The notes under the pieces were generated by a model that was not told the DNA's origin, made no database searches, and worked only from the letters and a program-made list of their open reading frames with translations. Shown piece by piece: positions 20,230 to 30,123 of a stretch of 64,000 bases of DNA (its first letter is position 1; each line of letters opens with the position of its first letter). This DNA comes from Odontocerum albicorne. Its lineage: Eukaryota; Arthropoda; Insecta; Trichoptera; Odontoceridae. The position numbers and the translations under genes were made by a program. Where the stretch lies: the NCBI GenBank assembly GCA_949825065.1, contig OX463864.1:14459327-14523326 (forward strand), given 5' to 3'.

Positions 20230-21035
20230 CGAAAAAAAAAATCCTGAAGTTTGGTAAATACTAGCCGAAAAATGCGCTAAACCATTAGCTTTCATAGTAA
20301 TATACATTCAGCACGTTTGAAATTAAGATAACAACGAATTTTTGCCTTCATGACATCTATCCCAGAAACACGAAACTCCTTCCGAACAATCCGATACGAT
20401 GGCATTAAATTCTTCGAGTATCTTAGAACTGGCTTAGCGGGGGCTAGATTTTTTTTGCGTATATACGACGTCTATAAAAAGTTTTCGCATGTATATTTAC
20501 AAAACAAAAGTTTGTCAAGCGCTGTCCAACATTAATGTTATTTCGTAAAGTATAAAAAACTAGGTAAGTAATAATAGAGGACTGCCTGGGCAGGGCAGGT
20601 AGAGAGAATGGCGGAGAAGGGAGACGGGTGGTCGGGTGGATGAAGCGCACAATGGATGTACCTAATACGGTGACACAATGACAGCGACAAAAAAAAACAC
20701 TGGGGCCGATAATGGCTGTCCCTTCTTGTTTGGCCGAACTGGCGCAATCCTGACTGAGATGCCATCTAAAAGGGATGTGTTTGTAATGTCAGTAGTCGAT
20801 AACTTTTGGTGTACGAATAATTCATAAAACCTTCGTGACCATTTTTTCTTAATGATTATTATAAAAAGACAATGACTCATGCTACTTCAAATAAATATAG
20901 CAATTTTAAACAAAAATAAGAACACCAAATTTAAAAAAAATAACAAAATTCGAAGAAGAAATTAAAGAAAATCCACATTCAATTGGGTTTTGAGACTTTC
21001 GCGGATCTTCGTATTAGTTTTAAGACGTTTCGAAG
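20230..21035. other. unclassified region
   Basis: Short frames at 20350-20535 (plus) and 20444-20880 (minus) overlap each other and have no motif. 20580-20770 is GC-richer (GGGAGACGGGTGGTCGGG) but not open for long. Nothing further. Confidence 0.3.
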
Positions 21036-21039
21036 TGAT

Positions 21040-21171
21040 GTACCGCGTGGTTGGGCTTACGATGCCGACGTTTCGAAAACGTTCTCTGTTTTCACCTCCA
21101 GATTTTGAAAACGAACAAGTCCTGAATATTAAAACTGCAACGCTGACATCATAAGCCAAACCACACGGTAC
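21040..21171. repeat. foldback element (132 bp)
   Basis: GTACCGCGTGGTTGGGCTTA / CGATGCCGACGTT pairs with AACGCTGACATCATAAGCC / AAACCACACGGTAC with about five mismatches over 33 bases. Probably a foldback MITE; no clear target duplication. Confidence 0.7.
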
Positions 21172-21402
21172 AACCTTATACAAGTGAGCGACATTCAATG
21201 ACCAAAATCCACATTAATATAACTAGACAGTGAACTAGATACTCATATATAGTTGAATACATGTTTCTTTTAATGAACACTTATTCTCACACGTTTAAGA
21301 GTGTCTCATATAACTATTTGAGTAGCATAGTAAAAGTTCTAAACACTACGGTTTGCAGCGTTCTGTCCCTGTACACATTGTTCATTGGAATTTGTTAATT
21401 CA

Positions 21403-21541
21403 ACTTTATATAACGGTGTAACCCTACCGGTTTCAAAGCTTTCACCACATCATCAGGGGAGCATAAAAAAGTTTCGTTTGTGCTTCCCTGATGATGAGAT
21501 GAAAGCCTTGAAACCGGTTGGGTTACACCTTTACATAAAGT
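21403..21541. repeat. palindromic MITE, family Q, complete copy
   Basis: ACTTTATATAACGGTGTAAC, CCTACCGGTTTCAAAGCTTT and CATCATCAGGGGAGCA pair with TGCTTCCCTGATGATGAGAT, GAAAGCCTTGAAACCGGTTG and GGGTTACACC...ATAAAGT. The same arm occurs unpaired at 49807-49947 and 56885-57003. Confidence 0.8.
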
Positions 21542-21823
21542 GTAATAAACAATGTTTGATTAAACAAATTACGATATATATAAACCTCCACAGTGTTAAT
21601 GCCTTAACCATAAATAATAAATTGTTCGTTCTCGGAACCCTTAAAATCCGTCCTGTCGATTTAGTCGAGTAGCCATGACCTGTATCAATATTTAGTCTTG
21701 TGTTATTTTTAATAATTTTCTTTAAAAAAGGAAGTTGGAAAGATGGTGATCTTTTAAACCGATGTTTCCGATTCTATTCCGAAATTATAAAAACCTGGTT
21801 ACCCCATTTTCCACGTTAGAATA

Positions 21824-22030
21824 ATGTCTTGCAGGTGGGTGGACATGCAGAGATGGGGTTTCTGGGGCGTTAGTAGCATTGAATGTGAATGTGGAGATAC
21901 AAAGAACTCACAACACATGCTTGTTTGTCCAAACATCGGGACTACATGCTCTGAGCAGGACCTAATTGATGCGAACGATAGGATAATCTCTTTTGCCTTC
22001 TACATGAAACACATGGCATAATTGATAGCA
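21824..22030 (+). mobile_element. LINE-I C-terminal fragment (zinc-knuckle-like tail)
   Basis: MSCRWVDMQRWGFWGVSSIE, CECGDTKNSQHMLVCPNIG, then SEQDLIDAN. The CxCG....QH.L.CP block is the typical end of a LINE polyprotein but differs from LINE-B. After the stop at 22019 a 33-base piece (ACATGAAACACATGGCATAA) is directly duplicated. Confidence 0.7.
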
Positions 22031-22366
22031 CGTACATGAAACACATGGCATAATTGATAGCACGGAAGTTATTGAATGATAATGTCCCAAGAAAGTATAT
22101 ACGGTTACTAATTCCATTGTGTATATACCTTATCATGCATACTCAATAATTTGAGATTGCGGTGTACTCTGAATCATCTTGGGTGTGGCGATCGTTGCAG
22201 TGCACACGCCTGCATACGTCGAGTCTAAGTGATTCCCCATTGTGCTCGTGTGGAATGATCCCGACTACCGTACAGTAAGTAAAATAGTTGCAAGAGCTAC
22301 CTTGCTATCCTTACACTAAACAAAATACTATAATATTTAACCATTATTCTTTAATTAAGCACGTAT
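22031..22366. other. no recognisable feature
   Basis: Mixed composition, no long frame or repeat match. Confidence 0.45.
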
Positions 22367-22378
22367 GTTTTATTTTCT

Positions 22379-22609
22379 GTGAGGTCCAAGATGTGGTCAG
22401 ATGGGGACGACAGCGTCGACGATACTAGTACCAACATGTACAGAGAATGAATTCCACAAGAATTTCATACATAGCTCTGCATGGGAGGCCGGATGGACGG
22501 CGTCCGCCAGGGAGACCCCCGAAACGATGGAGAGATAGCTGGAGCTCAGCATCACAGGACAATCCTGCAGTAACGGACTCTTGAGAGTCTACAGAAAGTT
22601 TAAGAAGAA
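22379..22609 (+). mobile_element. LINE-E short retroposon, copy 1 (231 bp)
   Basis: Starts at (TCT)GTGAGGTCCAAGATG. The frame encodes VRWGRQRRR-type then RRPPGRPPKRWRDSW and a SQ(D/E)...VTDS end with (AAG)n. Flanks GTTTTATTTTCT (22367-22378) and GTTTTGTTTTCT (22610-22621) match 11 of 12, a target duplication. It shares its 5' boundary with the copy at 26867. Confidence 0.85.
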
Positions 22610-22624
22610 GTTTTGTTTTCTATA

Positions 22625-23085
22625 ACCACGTTTTTGATTTCCATTCAAGTTCTTTTTTGAGCATATTTTACAATAAAAAAAATGGAAACCACTTAATAAA
22701 TGGTGGAGACGAATTAAAAACGTGACCTTTTGTGTTTTTAACATAAATTAATACATAATTTCGAAAAAAGGTTGAATACTGCTAAATCACTTTTTTTTTT
22801 AAATTTCGAACTCTTGGTTAAGTATTCACGTAAGAACATGAAGCTGGATAACATAGACGGAAAAATTAGATTTCCAACAATAAACAAGACAAAATTTCGT
22901 TTTAAGAGTCTTGGAATAGTAACAGATGACCAGTTTAAGTACAATAATTAAGCATATGTCAAAGTTGTTTGGAAAAAAATTGTATGGAAACGTAGTATCG
23001 AAAGCGAAACGAAGTATCAAATAATTCGACCAAAAATCATTTTACTTTTTGAAATTTTGTAGTAAGAAGTTATGAACTAGATCAG
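22625..23085. other. no recognisable feature
   Basis: AT-rich; minus frames of 64-68 codons overlap in two registers and carry no motif. Confidence 0.45.
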
Positions 23086-23290
23086 CTGTCGGCAATCTGT
23101 GGCACGCGGAAGGTTTTTTGGTGGCACGGCATAAAGATATAATGAACATCTTCAGCATTAGGCTTCAAAATCGAACCTCAAGGAAGTCATTAATTAATCT
23201 TTAAATTTAATGTGTATGTATTTATTATAGAGAAATATTTTTTTCTTATTATAGTACACTAGTTTGATTTTAAATGCGATAGAGGCCATC
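23086..23290 (+). mobile_element. hAT-type MITE, one end only
   Basis: CAGCTGTCGGCAATCTGTGG and CACGCGGAAGG are characteristic of hAT termini. No matching inverted end is found within the next kilobase; the 3' part runs into unclassified DNA with ATCGCCCCCCTCCCCACAGG. Confidence 0.45.
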
Positions 23291-23399
23291 GCCCCCCTCC
23301 CCACAGGATTTCAAAAATTACATATATAATTTCTTAAACGAAACGGCTTGTTTCCTTACACGAAATGATTGGTTTTTAGGGAAACATCAAAATATTTCA

Positions 23400-23840
23400 C
23401 TCGTATTGAGAATACCATATTTGGTAAGAAATCCTCAGAAAAATTACCGAGAGAAGACTAACAACAAAGAAACTTTTGTAGATCTTGTGGCAGATATGTG
23501 ATAGAAACACATTCGGCTTTAGGTGTGGTGTATATGTGAAGTATTCCATCGTAAATTTTAATAAGACTTCCCAAAAAGGGTTGTGTTCAAGTACTTCATA
23601 AAGCTCACATGCATCGGATTTATGTTAACACTGAGGCATAAAATGTTATCTAAAATCACGTAACAATTTCTAGTTTTTTTATGATGATGTGAGATAGTAA
23701 CACATTCGGCTTTAGGTGGAGTGTAGTGTTCATATATAAACATAAATACTGATGAGACTTCCAAAAAAAAATTCTAGTGCTTTCTAAAGCTGCATACGCC
23801 ACAGATATCTCCAACACTTAGAGGCAGACAAAAAATCGAT
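23400..23840 (-). mobile_element. two partial LINE-C copies
   Basis: 23400-23625 (minus) holds UTR (CACACCTAAAGCCGAATGTG) and the MKYLNTTLFGKSY end. 23680-23835 repeats the same junction: CCACCTAAAGCCGAATGTGT then AGCTTTAGAAAGCACTAG. It appears to be two head-to-tail partial copies or one internally duplicated copy. Confidence 0.65.
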
Positions 23841-23889
23841 TGAGTTGAAATATAACTAGAGAAAACAAACGTTAACCAAGTAATGATCA

Positions 23890-24105
23890 TTAATTCATTA
23901 AAATATTACGCAATAGTACTATCGTACTATGACTGTTAAAATATTACGCAATAGTATATCGTACTATGACTTAAAATATTACGCAATAGTGCTATGACTG
24001 TTAATATATTATGCAATAGGTACTATCGTACTATGACTGTTAAAATATTACGCAATAGTACTATCGTACTATGACTGTTAAAATATTACACAATAATAAT
24101 AATAA
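23890..24105. repeat. ~39-bp minisatellite, 6 copies, plus (AAT)n
   Basis: GTTAAAATATTACGCAATAG followed by TACTATCGTACTATGACT, with unit lengths from about 29 to 40. The array ends in AATAATAATAATAATA. Confidence 0.85.
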
Positions 24106-24205
24106 TAATATAACCCAAAAAGGGTTATCTTCAAGCGCTTCCTAAAGCTACACCAAAAGATCAATCGAGTTGAAATATTACTCGAGAAAACGAACATTAA
24201 CCAAA
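24106..24205 (-). mobile_element. LINE-C fragment
   Basis: CCCAAAAAGGGTTATCTTCA / AGCGCTTCCTAAAGCT is the complement of the FRK.LKTTLFG coding end. The adjoining ATCGAGTTGAAATATTACTC block is also present at 23833-23880, supporting a common element. Confidence 0.5.
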
Positions 24206-24699
24206 AATGAAGATCATAAATTTTGTGGTAAAGCGATGAAAATAGAATATCTAATAAGGAAGACTGCGGGTATTTTTTTTCTACCTTGCATCGACCTGAC
24301 ACCCATCATCCTGCTAAGGTGTCAGTTCTCAAAACTGAGAAGTGTTCTCTCTTGTGCCTTGGTATATTATCATGACATTTTTTTTTAAATTCGTGACATT
24401 GAAACGACACCTTGCAATATGAATGATGACGCGATTAGCACGCGCCCACGCCGATTTGTATAACCATCACGGAGTTATGACACATGTATGATGATGAAAG
24501 ACAACAATCGACAATGCGGCACTTGCAATAAAAGACAATATGATCGAGAACAATGAGACTTCTACTAGGAATCTTAAATTGAAAGCATACGTCCATAAAG
24601 TAACCAAACAACAATCTGCAATGCTAAGTTATTGGGATAATCATTTTAAATGGATATTTAAAAACTAAATACTTTTCTACCACTCACAAGACGTATTTT
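24206..24699. other. no recognisable feature
   Basis: AT-rich to about 24410, then somewhat GC-richer (ACGCGATTAGCACGCGCCCA). No ORF with a motif. Confidence 0.4.
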
Positions 24700-24850
24700 C
24701 ACTCCTCGAGAGATTTATATGTTTCTCCAGATCATTTCCTGGCGTCGACATAGCACTCATCGCCATAACTATTCTTATCTTGATTTCACTTTCACGTCTA
24801 CCGTTATCAGCAATTGTATTGTAGATCCAAGATAAACAAAATCATGTCTG
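24700..24850 (-). mobile_element. LINE-L-type RT fragment
   Basis: Minus frames give DFVYLGSTI and, after a slip, ADNGRRESEIKIRIVMAMSA followed by NDLEKHINLSR. F.YLGSTI...G....EI..RI..A..A is the post-palm LINE RT signature. No other part of the element is adjacent. Confidence 0.65.
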
Positions 24851-25599
24851 TATAATCTCTTAATTTTATAGATGCGCTAATTGCTTTGAATTTAAAAAAA
24901 GGCAATTCTAGACTATTTAAAGTATCAATTAATTAAGCTTAAAAAATGTAACAATCTATCTTTAAGCAGGAAAGTTCCTCGAAGAAAGAATTTATTTTAC
25001 ACATAAATAATTTGCGAAAAAACAACAGGTTATTAAATTCGCACACAATTTTAATGGATCTGGTTTACCGTTACCTTTAATCTGTCGTGCCCCCAGTAAA
25101 CTAGGCTTTTGCCCGTATCTCACTGAGGACATAACATATAGCATGAAAAAATAAATAGACACTTCTTTCCGATTTTTTATTATATGTTTCTCGTATAAAA
25201 CCCCGTTGCACATTCTCGTCAACCTGACAAACACTAACACTCAATTACATATGTATACATCACGAGAAATCAAACTCCTCACACTTCATCACTGCAGACA
25301 TACCAAAACATTAATTCCACAATACACCGCATACAAACATAAAACAAGCAAAAAAAATACATATATACCTACATATCATATAAAAATATAAATATTAAAA
25401 AACAAAAAACGCCACACTCAAGGGCTCACACAAACCTCTTCCACAAGTTATTCCTCTTGCAAGCTCAAGTACTAAAACTCCGGTCGCAATAACAACCACG
25501 CTCCGATCGACTGCCTAAACTGTTTTCCTCCATTTACCTTTATTGAATTCAGCATCCCATTGTATAGTATGTCATGGGAGCTAAATAGGCATATTGCCT
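24851..25599. other. unclassified region
   Basis: 25060-25140 (TCGTGCCCCCAGTAAACTAG) weakly resembles 27335-27400. 25200-25450 is A/C-rich with open plus frames of no motif. Nothing else supportable. Confidence 0.3.
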
Positions 25600-25860
25600 T
25601 TGGGCAAAATATGTTTTAACCCTAGGGATGGTGAACACGTAACATTCATTGGATGCGGTCAAGATATGGATTTTAGTAAATCAAATCTCTCTCGCAAAGG
25701 ACAACAGAAAAATAAATAGTCTATAGTTTCATCATCCAGACCACACTCGCAGCTGGGATTCTCCACAACACCCAATATGTAAAGGTGACTAGCCACCAGG
25801 CAGTGGCCCGTCCGCAAACGACACATGACTAACACTTCCATCTTGTTCATTCTTATTGTA
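25600..25860 (-). mobile_element. LINE-B fragment
   Basis: Minus frame: MNKMEVLVMCRLRTGHCLVA, SHLYILGVVENPSCECGLDD, ETIDYLFFCCPLRERFDLL. It is the best preserved cysteine tail of this family in the window, with an open frame. The 3' end is cut shortly after ...LLKSIS and the UTR is missing. Confidence 0.85.
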
Positions 25861-25892
25861 TTAAACGATGGTTTGATATAAGAATGAGTTTA

Positions 25893-25954
25893 ATTGGCAC
25901 TGGTTTCGAATCAAAATCACGCAACATTAATTGTGATTCGAATGCAGTGCCAAT
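25893..25954 (+). ncRNA. candidate microRNA-like hairpin
   Basis: ATTGGCACTGGTTTCGAATC pairs with GATTCGAATGCAGTGCCAAT (reverse-complement match except two central bases), continuing A-T with one mismatch and leaving a loop of roughly 12 bases around CAACATTAA. Total length is 62 bases. From memory, the arthropod miR-263b mature RNA starts CUUGGCACUGG; the seed here (UUGGCAC) is identical, but the rest differs. A small foldback repeat is the alternative. Confidence 0.3.
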
Positions 25955-25959
25955 TTATG

Positions 25960-26117
25960 GAATTGCAATGTTGTATTGAATAATAGAAAACTATAAAATA
26001 ATATACAATGGTTGCTAAATCAATAATAAATTTACATACAAAAGACACATTTCGAATATAAATGTAAAATGTTATAATCATCATCATTATCCCCTTTTTT
26101 TATTATTTCACCGCTGA
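25960..26117. other. no recognisable feature
   Basis: AT-rich. Nothing supportable. Confidence 0.4.
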
Positions 26118-26180
26118 CGACGTGTACGTGGCCTAGTTGGTAAGACGCTCGACTTCCATCCGATGGAACTCGAAATAAAC
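26118..26180 (+). mobile_element. SINE-1 head remnant
   Basis: ACGTGGCCTAGTTGGTAAGA is an excellent A-box head, followed by CTCGACTTCCATCCGATGGA and a poor B box GGAACTCGAAAT. The body and tail are missing. Confidence 0.55.
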
Positions 26181-26344
26181 AAGGGTACTATACTTGTAAA
26201 AGAGTACGCGCTAGACGTGTGCGAATATAATTACCTTTATACGTGTGGTATAATAATTAATATTCGTAATATTGGCGCAAATGGTATCCATACTCCTGCT
26301 AGAAACACACGGAAATTCAAATGTATCAATAGCAGTTTGCTAAC

Positions 26345-26455
26345 GACATTTACACGTTGTCATTCATCAACCGTGAGAGTGCATCAATTGGGTATTTAAC
26401 ATCTGGTTCGGTGGATATTTTTAATATTAACGTTGCTGAGTTCAAGAGGGGTAGG
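26345..26455 (+). repeat. dispersed repeat R2, copy 1
   Basis: TTTACACGTTGTCATTCATC ... GAGAGTGCATCAATTGGG ... GGTTCGGTGGATATTTTTAA aligns in order with 37120-37240. Family unknown. Confidence 0.55.
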
Positions 26456-26639
26456 TATTTTGTGACGTTTCCATTGCCTTAGGGTTTTACTTATTTATTT
26501 ATTTACATATAACAAGAAATGTTATAAATTCATAAATTATATAAAAACAACAGGAAATTTAATGAAGACCCAACATTTTTATGGATCTGTGGTATTTTTA
26601 AATCCAGTTTGTATGGATTTCTTACGTTTCCCAAAGAGG

Positions 26640-27335
26640 TTCTATATAACATATTTAGTTTATTCGTTAGGAAGAATATCAGCCAGGATTCTTCTCATAC
26701 TGCTAGACGGTACCGAGAATATATCAACCGTGTCATTCAGTTGGTTCAATATCTCTATACCACGCGTGACTGAGTGTTTAGCCATGATATTCGTTCTGTA
26801 AGTTAGTATGTAGAACAGAGGGTGATTCCTTGCACGGCCATATTTATTAAGGACATATAAACTTAGGTCTGTGAGGTCCAAGATGTGGTCAGATGGGAAC
26901 GACAGCGTCGACGATACTGGTACCAACATGTACAGAGAATGAATTCCACAAGAATTCCATACGCAGCTCTGCATGGGGTGCCGGATGGACGGCGTCCACC
27001 AGGGAGACCCCCGAAACGATGGAGAGATAGCTGGATCTCAGCATCACAGGAGGACAATTCTGCAGTAACAGACTCTTGAACTTGAAGTTTAAGAAGAATA
27101 TAAACTTAGTCCTTCTAGTATCGCGGGACAGTTAAAGCAACCTTGAAAAACCTTTGGTAGGAATATCGCAATGGATTATTGTTTCGAGGCTTCTTGTTTC
27201 GAGGCTTCTATAGTTACACACCGTGAGAAGTTCAACATGGCGGTGCATATATTTTGGGTAATCGACCTTTGTTCTGTACCAAAGATATCTTTGGTCCTGT
27301 ACCATAGATATCATAGATTTCTTGCCTTTCAATTG
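26640..27335 (-). mobile_element. LINE-F 3' coding region, split by LINE-E
   Basis: Minus strand, outer part 27332-27132: LWYRTKVDYPKYMHRHVELL, TVCNYRSLETRSLETI. After the 231-bp LINE-E insert it continues LSLYVLNKYGRARNHPLFYI, YRTNIMAKHSVTRGIEILNQ, LNDTVDIFSVPSSSMRRILA, stop near 26660. Together this is about 150 residues of an RT C-terminus. The same family occurs at 4578 and 63895. Confidence 0.85.
26867..27097 (+). mobile_element. LINE-E short retroposon, copy 2 (231 bp) with 12-bp duplication
   Basis: ATATAAACTTAG flanks the insert exactly (26855-26866 and 27098-27109). The frame MVRWERQRRRYWYQHVQRMN, STRIPYAALHGVPDGRRPPG, RPPKRWRDSWISASQEDNSA, VTDS is open to the stop; the 3' end is (AAG)n. 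Start and length match the copy at 22379. Confidence 0.95.
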
Positions 27336-27884
27336 TCGTGTTCCTAGTTAACTAGGCTAATACCTGTAACTTACTAAGAGACTGGTTATTCCGTTTTAAT
27401 TTGGTCTTATTTGTTTTGATTTTTTTTGTGTAGTTTGATTATGGTTGGGTTTTTTATAATTTTTACTGCATTATATTTGTTTCTTAATTTTTTATGTCCC
27501 AATATAAGTTTTTATGTCCCAATATAAGTTTTTTAAATACTTGTAATTGACTATACGTGTATTTTTACCTTTTTTGTTTTGTGAAATTCGCCTACATTAG
27601 GGCGGGCAAACACTTAACAGGGGAGGGAAGAGCTTTCTATACAATATTGTAAAAATGAAATGAAGAAATAAATATAAAAAAATATAATTCCTTTCGTATT
27701 TTCTTTGACTGTAGATAATTTTTTTATTCAGTATTGTGCTATACATTGGCGAATTTATGCGCACGTAGAAAATACTATGTAACTTAAAAATATAGACTAA
27801 GTTATTAAAATATATAATATATAATGTTCTGTAAACATGTAGACAAATCAACAAAGCCTATTCCTATCTTTGGGTACCATTTAC
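27336..27884. other. no gene; AT-rich
   Basis: TTTTTATGTCCCAATATAAG is directly repeated at 27493-27535. A weak resemblance of 27335-27400 to 25060-25140 is the only other signal. Confidence 0.4.
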
Positions 27885-27955
27885 AATCGAATCCGAAACC
27901 TTCGAGTGGAAGATAAGCGTCTTGAACCAACTATGCCAAGGAGATCGCCATGTAC
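27885..27955 (-). mobile_element. SINE-1 head remnant
   Basis: Minus: CTTGGCATAGTTGGTTCAAG then CGAAGGTTTCGGATTCGATT (B-box-like GGATTCGATT). No LINE-A-type tail follows. Confidence 0.5.
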
Positions 27956-28284
27956 ATTATTTAAATATATCAAAAGCATTTCGTAAGCAACCGGTTGTCA
28001 ATAGCGGAACAAAAGAAACGGCTCATCCTGGCAGAAGGCAAGGGAACAGGAATAAAGGAGGAGATGTGAAAGGCTGAGCCTACAGCGAGAGAGAGAGTGT
28101 GCCTGGATGTGCGTATTGTTGTGCAGGGATAGGATGGGGGAGGAATGACTGCTATGGCAGCTTCGTAACAATGAGGTTCACCTCAAGCTAGATTGATCTC
28201 GTCAGGATGTGGCTTTGTTTAACCCTTTGTTGGGCTAAGATACGATATTTAGCACAGACCTATAAACATATATACCAGCACGTT
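27956..28284. other. unclassified, up to the assembly gap
   Basis: Mixed composition with (GA)n at 28088-28100 and a G-rich run (GGGATAGGATGGGGGAGG). No ORF of note. Confidence 0.35.
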
Positions 28285-28484
28285 NNNNNNNNNNNNNNNN
28301 NNNNNNNNNNNNNNNNNNNNNNNNNNNNNNNNNNNNNNNNNNNNNNNNNNNNNNNNNNNNNNNNNNNNNNNNNNNNNNNNNNNNNNNNNNNNNNNNNNNN
28401 NNNNNNNNNNNNNNNNNNNNNNNNNNNNNNNNNNNNNNNNNNNNNNNNNNNNNNNNNNNNNNNNNNNNNNNNNNNNNNNNNNNN
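28285..28484. other. assembly gap (200 N)
   Basis: Exactly 200 undetermined bases, so the gap size is likely nominal. Any frame drawn across it is meaningless. Confidence 1.
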
Positions 28485-28514
28485 TTATTTACTTGTCATG
28501 TAAATAAATAAAAT

Positions 28515-28560
28515 ACATGCATTCCCTGTCGGGGTAGGCACAGGGGCTACATTTCGTATT
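28515..28560 (-). mobile_element. LINE-D terminal scrap
   Basis: TGCATTCCCTGTCGGGGTAG / GCACAGGGGC is the complement of the LINE-D end (..CCTACCCCGACAGGGAA). It starts just after the gap. Confidence 0.5.
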
Positions 28561-28639
28561 ATTGTATCGTCATATATTGTCACGCATTAGTACAACATTT
28601 ATTCGGCCTTCTCAGTCTTTTTCTCCGTCTACACATTCA

Positions 28640-28905
28640 TATAAAAAAAATCTTTCTGCTTTTCTCGCAAAAGACATGTCATGATTTTTGTAGTAGACAA
28701 ACATCCACCCACAATGTATCTATGGAATGGCACAGTAGCCAAGCCTCCACATCCAAGCCTTATCTCAGCCCCTGCACCCCCATCTTGCATGACTGCCCCT
28801 GCATTGTCATCATCCCATTGTGCTCCAGCAGCCATTGTGTCCTCCAGTCCACCCTTCCCATAGCATACACCATAGGAGTAGCATCTCCTTGTGCGCACTC
28901 TGTGA
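28640..28905. other. GC-richer block open in three frames, unidentified
   Basis: Markedly GC-richer than its surroundings, with stop-free frames on minus (89 codons, AGAQWDDDNAGAVMQDGGAG) and plus (60 and 78 codons). I recognise no domain in any frame. It may be a host exon, an old coding insert or simply a compositional island. Confidence 0.25.
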
Positions 28906-29129
28906 ATGGATGGTGTGTGATAAAAATTACACGACTTGTTTTAACAATCTCAATTTGACAACTCTCAGTATAGAAATTTCTTCTAGTTTATGTTTCTGCT
29001 TTGTCAAAATTTGGTCTTTTATTTTTTCCCCTGCTAGTTCATCTGCGGTGTACGTGGATGTGTGGTGCCTGATTTATGTTTTTACAATTTTTGTACATAT
29101 TTTATTAAGCTAATGGTTGTATCAACTAC

Positions 29130-29160
29130 TTATTTTATATATATATATATATTATATAAT
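29130..29160. repeat. (TA)n microsatellite
   Basis: TATATATATATATATATTAT. Confidence 0.8.
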
Positions 29161-29167
29161 ACTTTAT

Positions 29168-29345
29168 ATGTACAATGGTGTGGGCTGAAAAATAGTTGAA
29201 GTCCTCGCAGCCGGATTCACCCTCCTTCTAGTTGGAGTGAGTCTCGATTGGGAGGATGTTATGAGATGAGCTCAGACTGTTTGACAGCTTCTCTCTAAAA
29301 TTTATTGTTTTCCATTATCTCAAAATATATGCGATATTTAATGAA
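29168..29345. repeat. dispersed repeat R3, copy 1
   Basis: GTGTGGGCTGAAAAATAG, CGATTGGGAGGATGTTATGA, ACAGCTTCTCTCTAAAATTT, TCTCAAAATATATGCGATA. Also at 33790-33985 and 49437-49575. About 150-180 bases, non-coding, family unknown. Confidence 0.7.
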
Positions 29346-29378
29346 CTTTGCAAGTAAATCAGAAACAATTGATTAAGA

Positions 29379-29684
29379 CAGTGCTTCCCAAATTGGGGGC
29401 CGCGGGATTTCTCGTGGGGGTCGCGAAAATATTCAGTACAAAGTACAAATATTCATGTTAGTATTAAATTGTTTCATGTGAGTATAGTTTTTATTTAAAA
29501 AAAAAGTTTTTAAGCAAGTTCCTATAATTTTGTGTTGAATATAAATATGTGTATTTTAATTGTAATAATTATTGCCAAATAAATCTTCAACTATAAAAAA
29601 AATGTTTTTTTGGGGGGGGGGGGGGGGGGGATTAATTACTTCAGATTTAGGGGGCCGTTACATGAAAGTAATTGGGAAGCACTG
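29379..29684 (+). mobile_element. hAT MITE (306 bp) with 8-bp duplication
   Basis: TIRs CAGTGCTTCCCAA and TTGGGAAGCACTG; GATTAAGA is present on both sides (29371-29378, 29685-29692), the 8-bp duplication expected of hAT. The interior is AT-rich with a run of about 20 G at 29613-29630 that may be a sequencing artefact. Confidence 0.9.
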
Positions 29685-29734
29685 GATTAAGATACATATT
29701 TTAAACACTAAAATCGTAAACGTTGTATATTCGA

Positions 29735-29838
29735 GCTATATGAAAAAATGTATGGCTTCAGAAGAGGCTAAGGATGCGTGTCGAAGTAAGAAATTCTGAC
29801 GCTGTATACTTTCAGCCTATCCCAACAGCGAAATGTTG
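29735..29838 (+). mobile_element. LINE-D terminal fragment
   Basis: YMKKCMASEEAKDACRSKKF then CILSAYPNSEML, the eroded end of the LINE-D protein. Confidence 0.65.
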
Positions 29839-29877
29839 TGTACAAATTAAATTTAAATAAAATAAATTTACTTATTT

Positions 29878-30123
29878 TTATCTTATTTTGTCTTCCAAGT
29901 CATGATCATAGAAAGGGGGGAATCTAAAGCTGTCTACGCAATATCCTACATTTAATCCTACCCAAATTCTTGAGCTGTTGTAGAGCTCACTCCCACACTC
30001 TGGCAACCCCCTCAATAGGAAGTACCTCTCCCACCTGCTGCCATAATTGTACGACGAAGGAATTAAGCAACGTATAGGTAGGTGCATGTAGACGGCATAA
30101 ATTTCTATAATCCTCATTCCCAA
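29878..30123 (-). other. unidentified open frame (81 codons)
   Basis: Starts MGMRIIEIYAVYMHLPIRC and ends FYDHDLEDKIR. No domain recognised. A second minus frame is open over part of it. Weak candidate, with no splice or promoter context. Confidence 0.2.

Noticed and set aside
28207..28503. ORF running through the N block
   Set aside because: The sequence is undetermined there, so the frame is meaningless.
29610..29632. Poly-G run as a quadruplex regulatory site
   Set aside because: A single homopolymer inside a MITE, more likely a slippage or base-calling feature.
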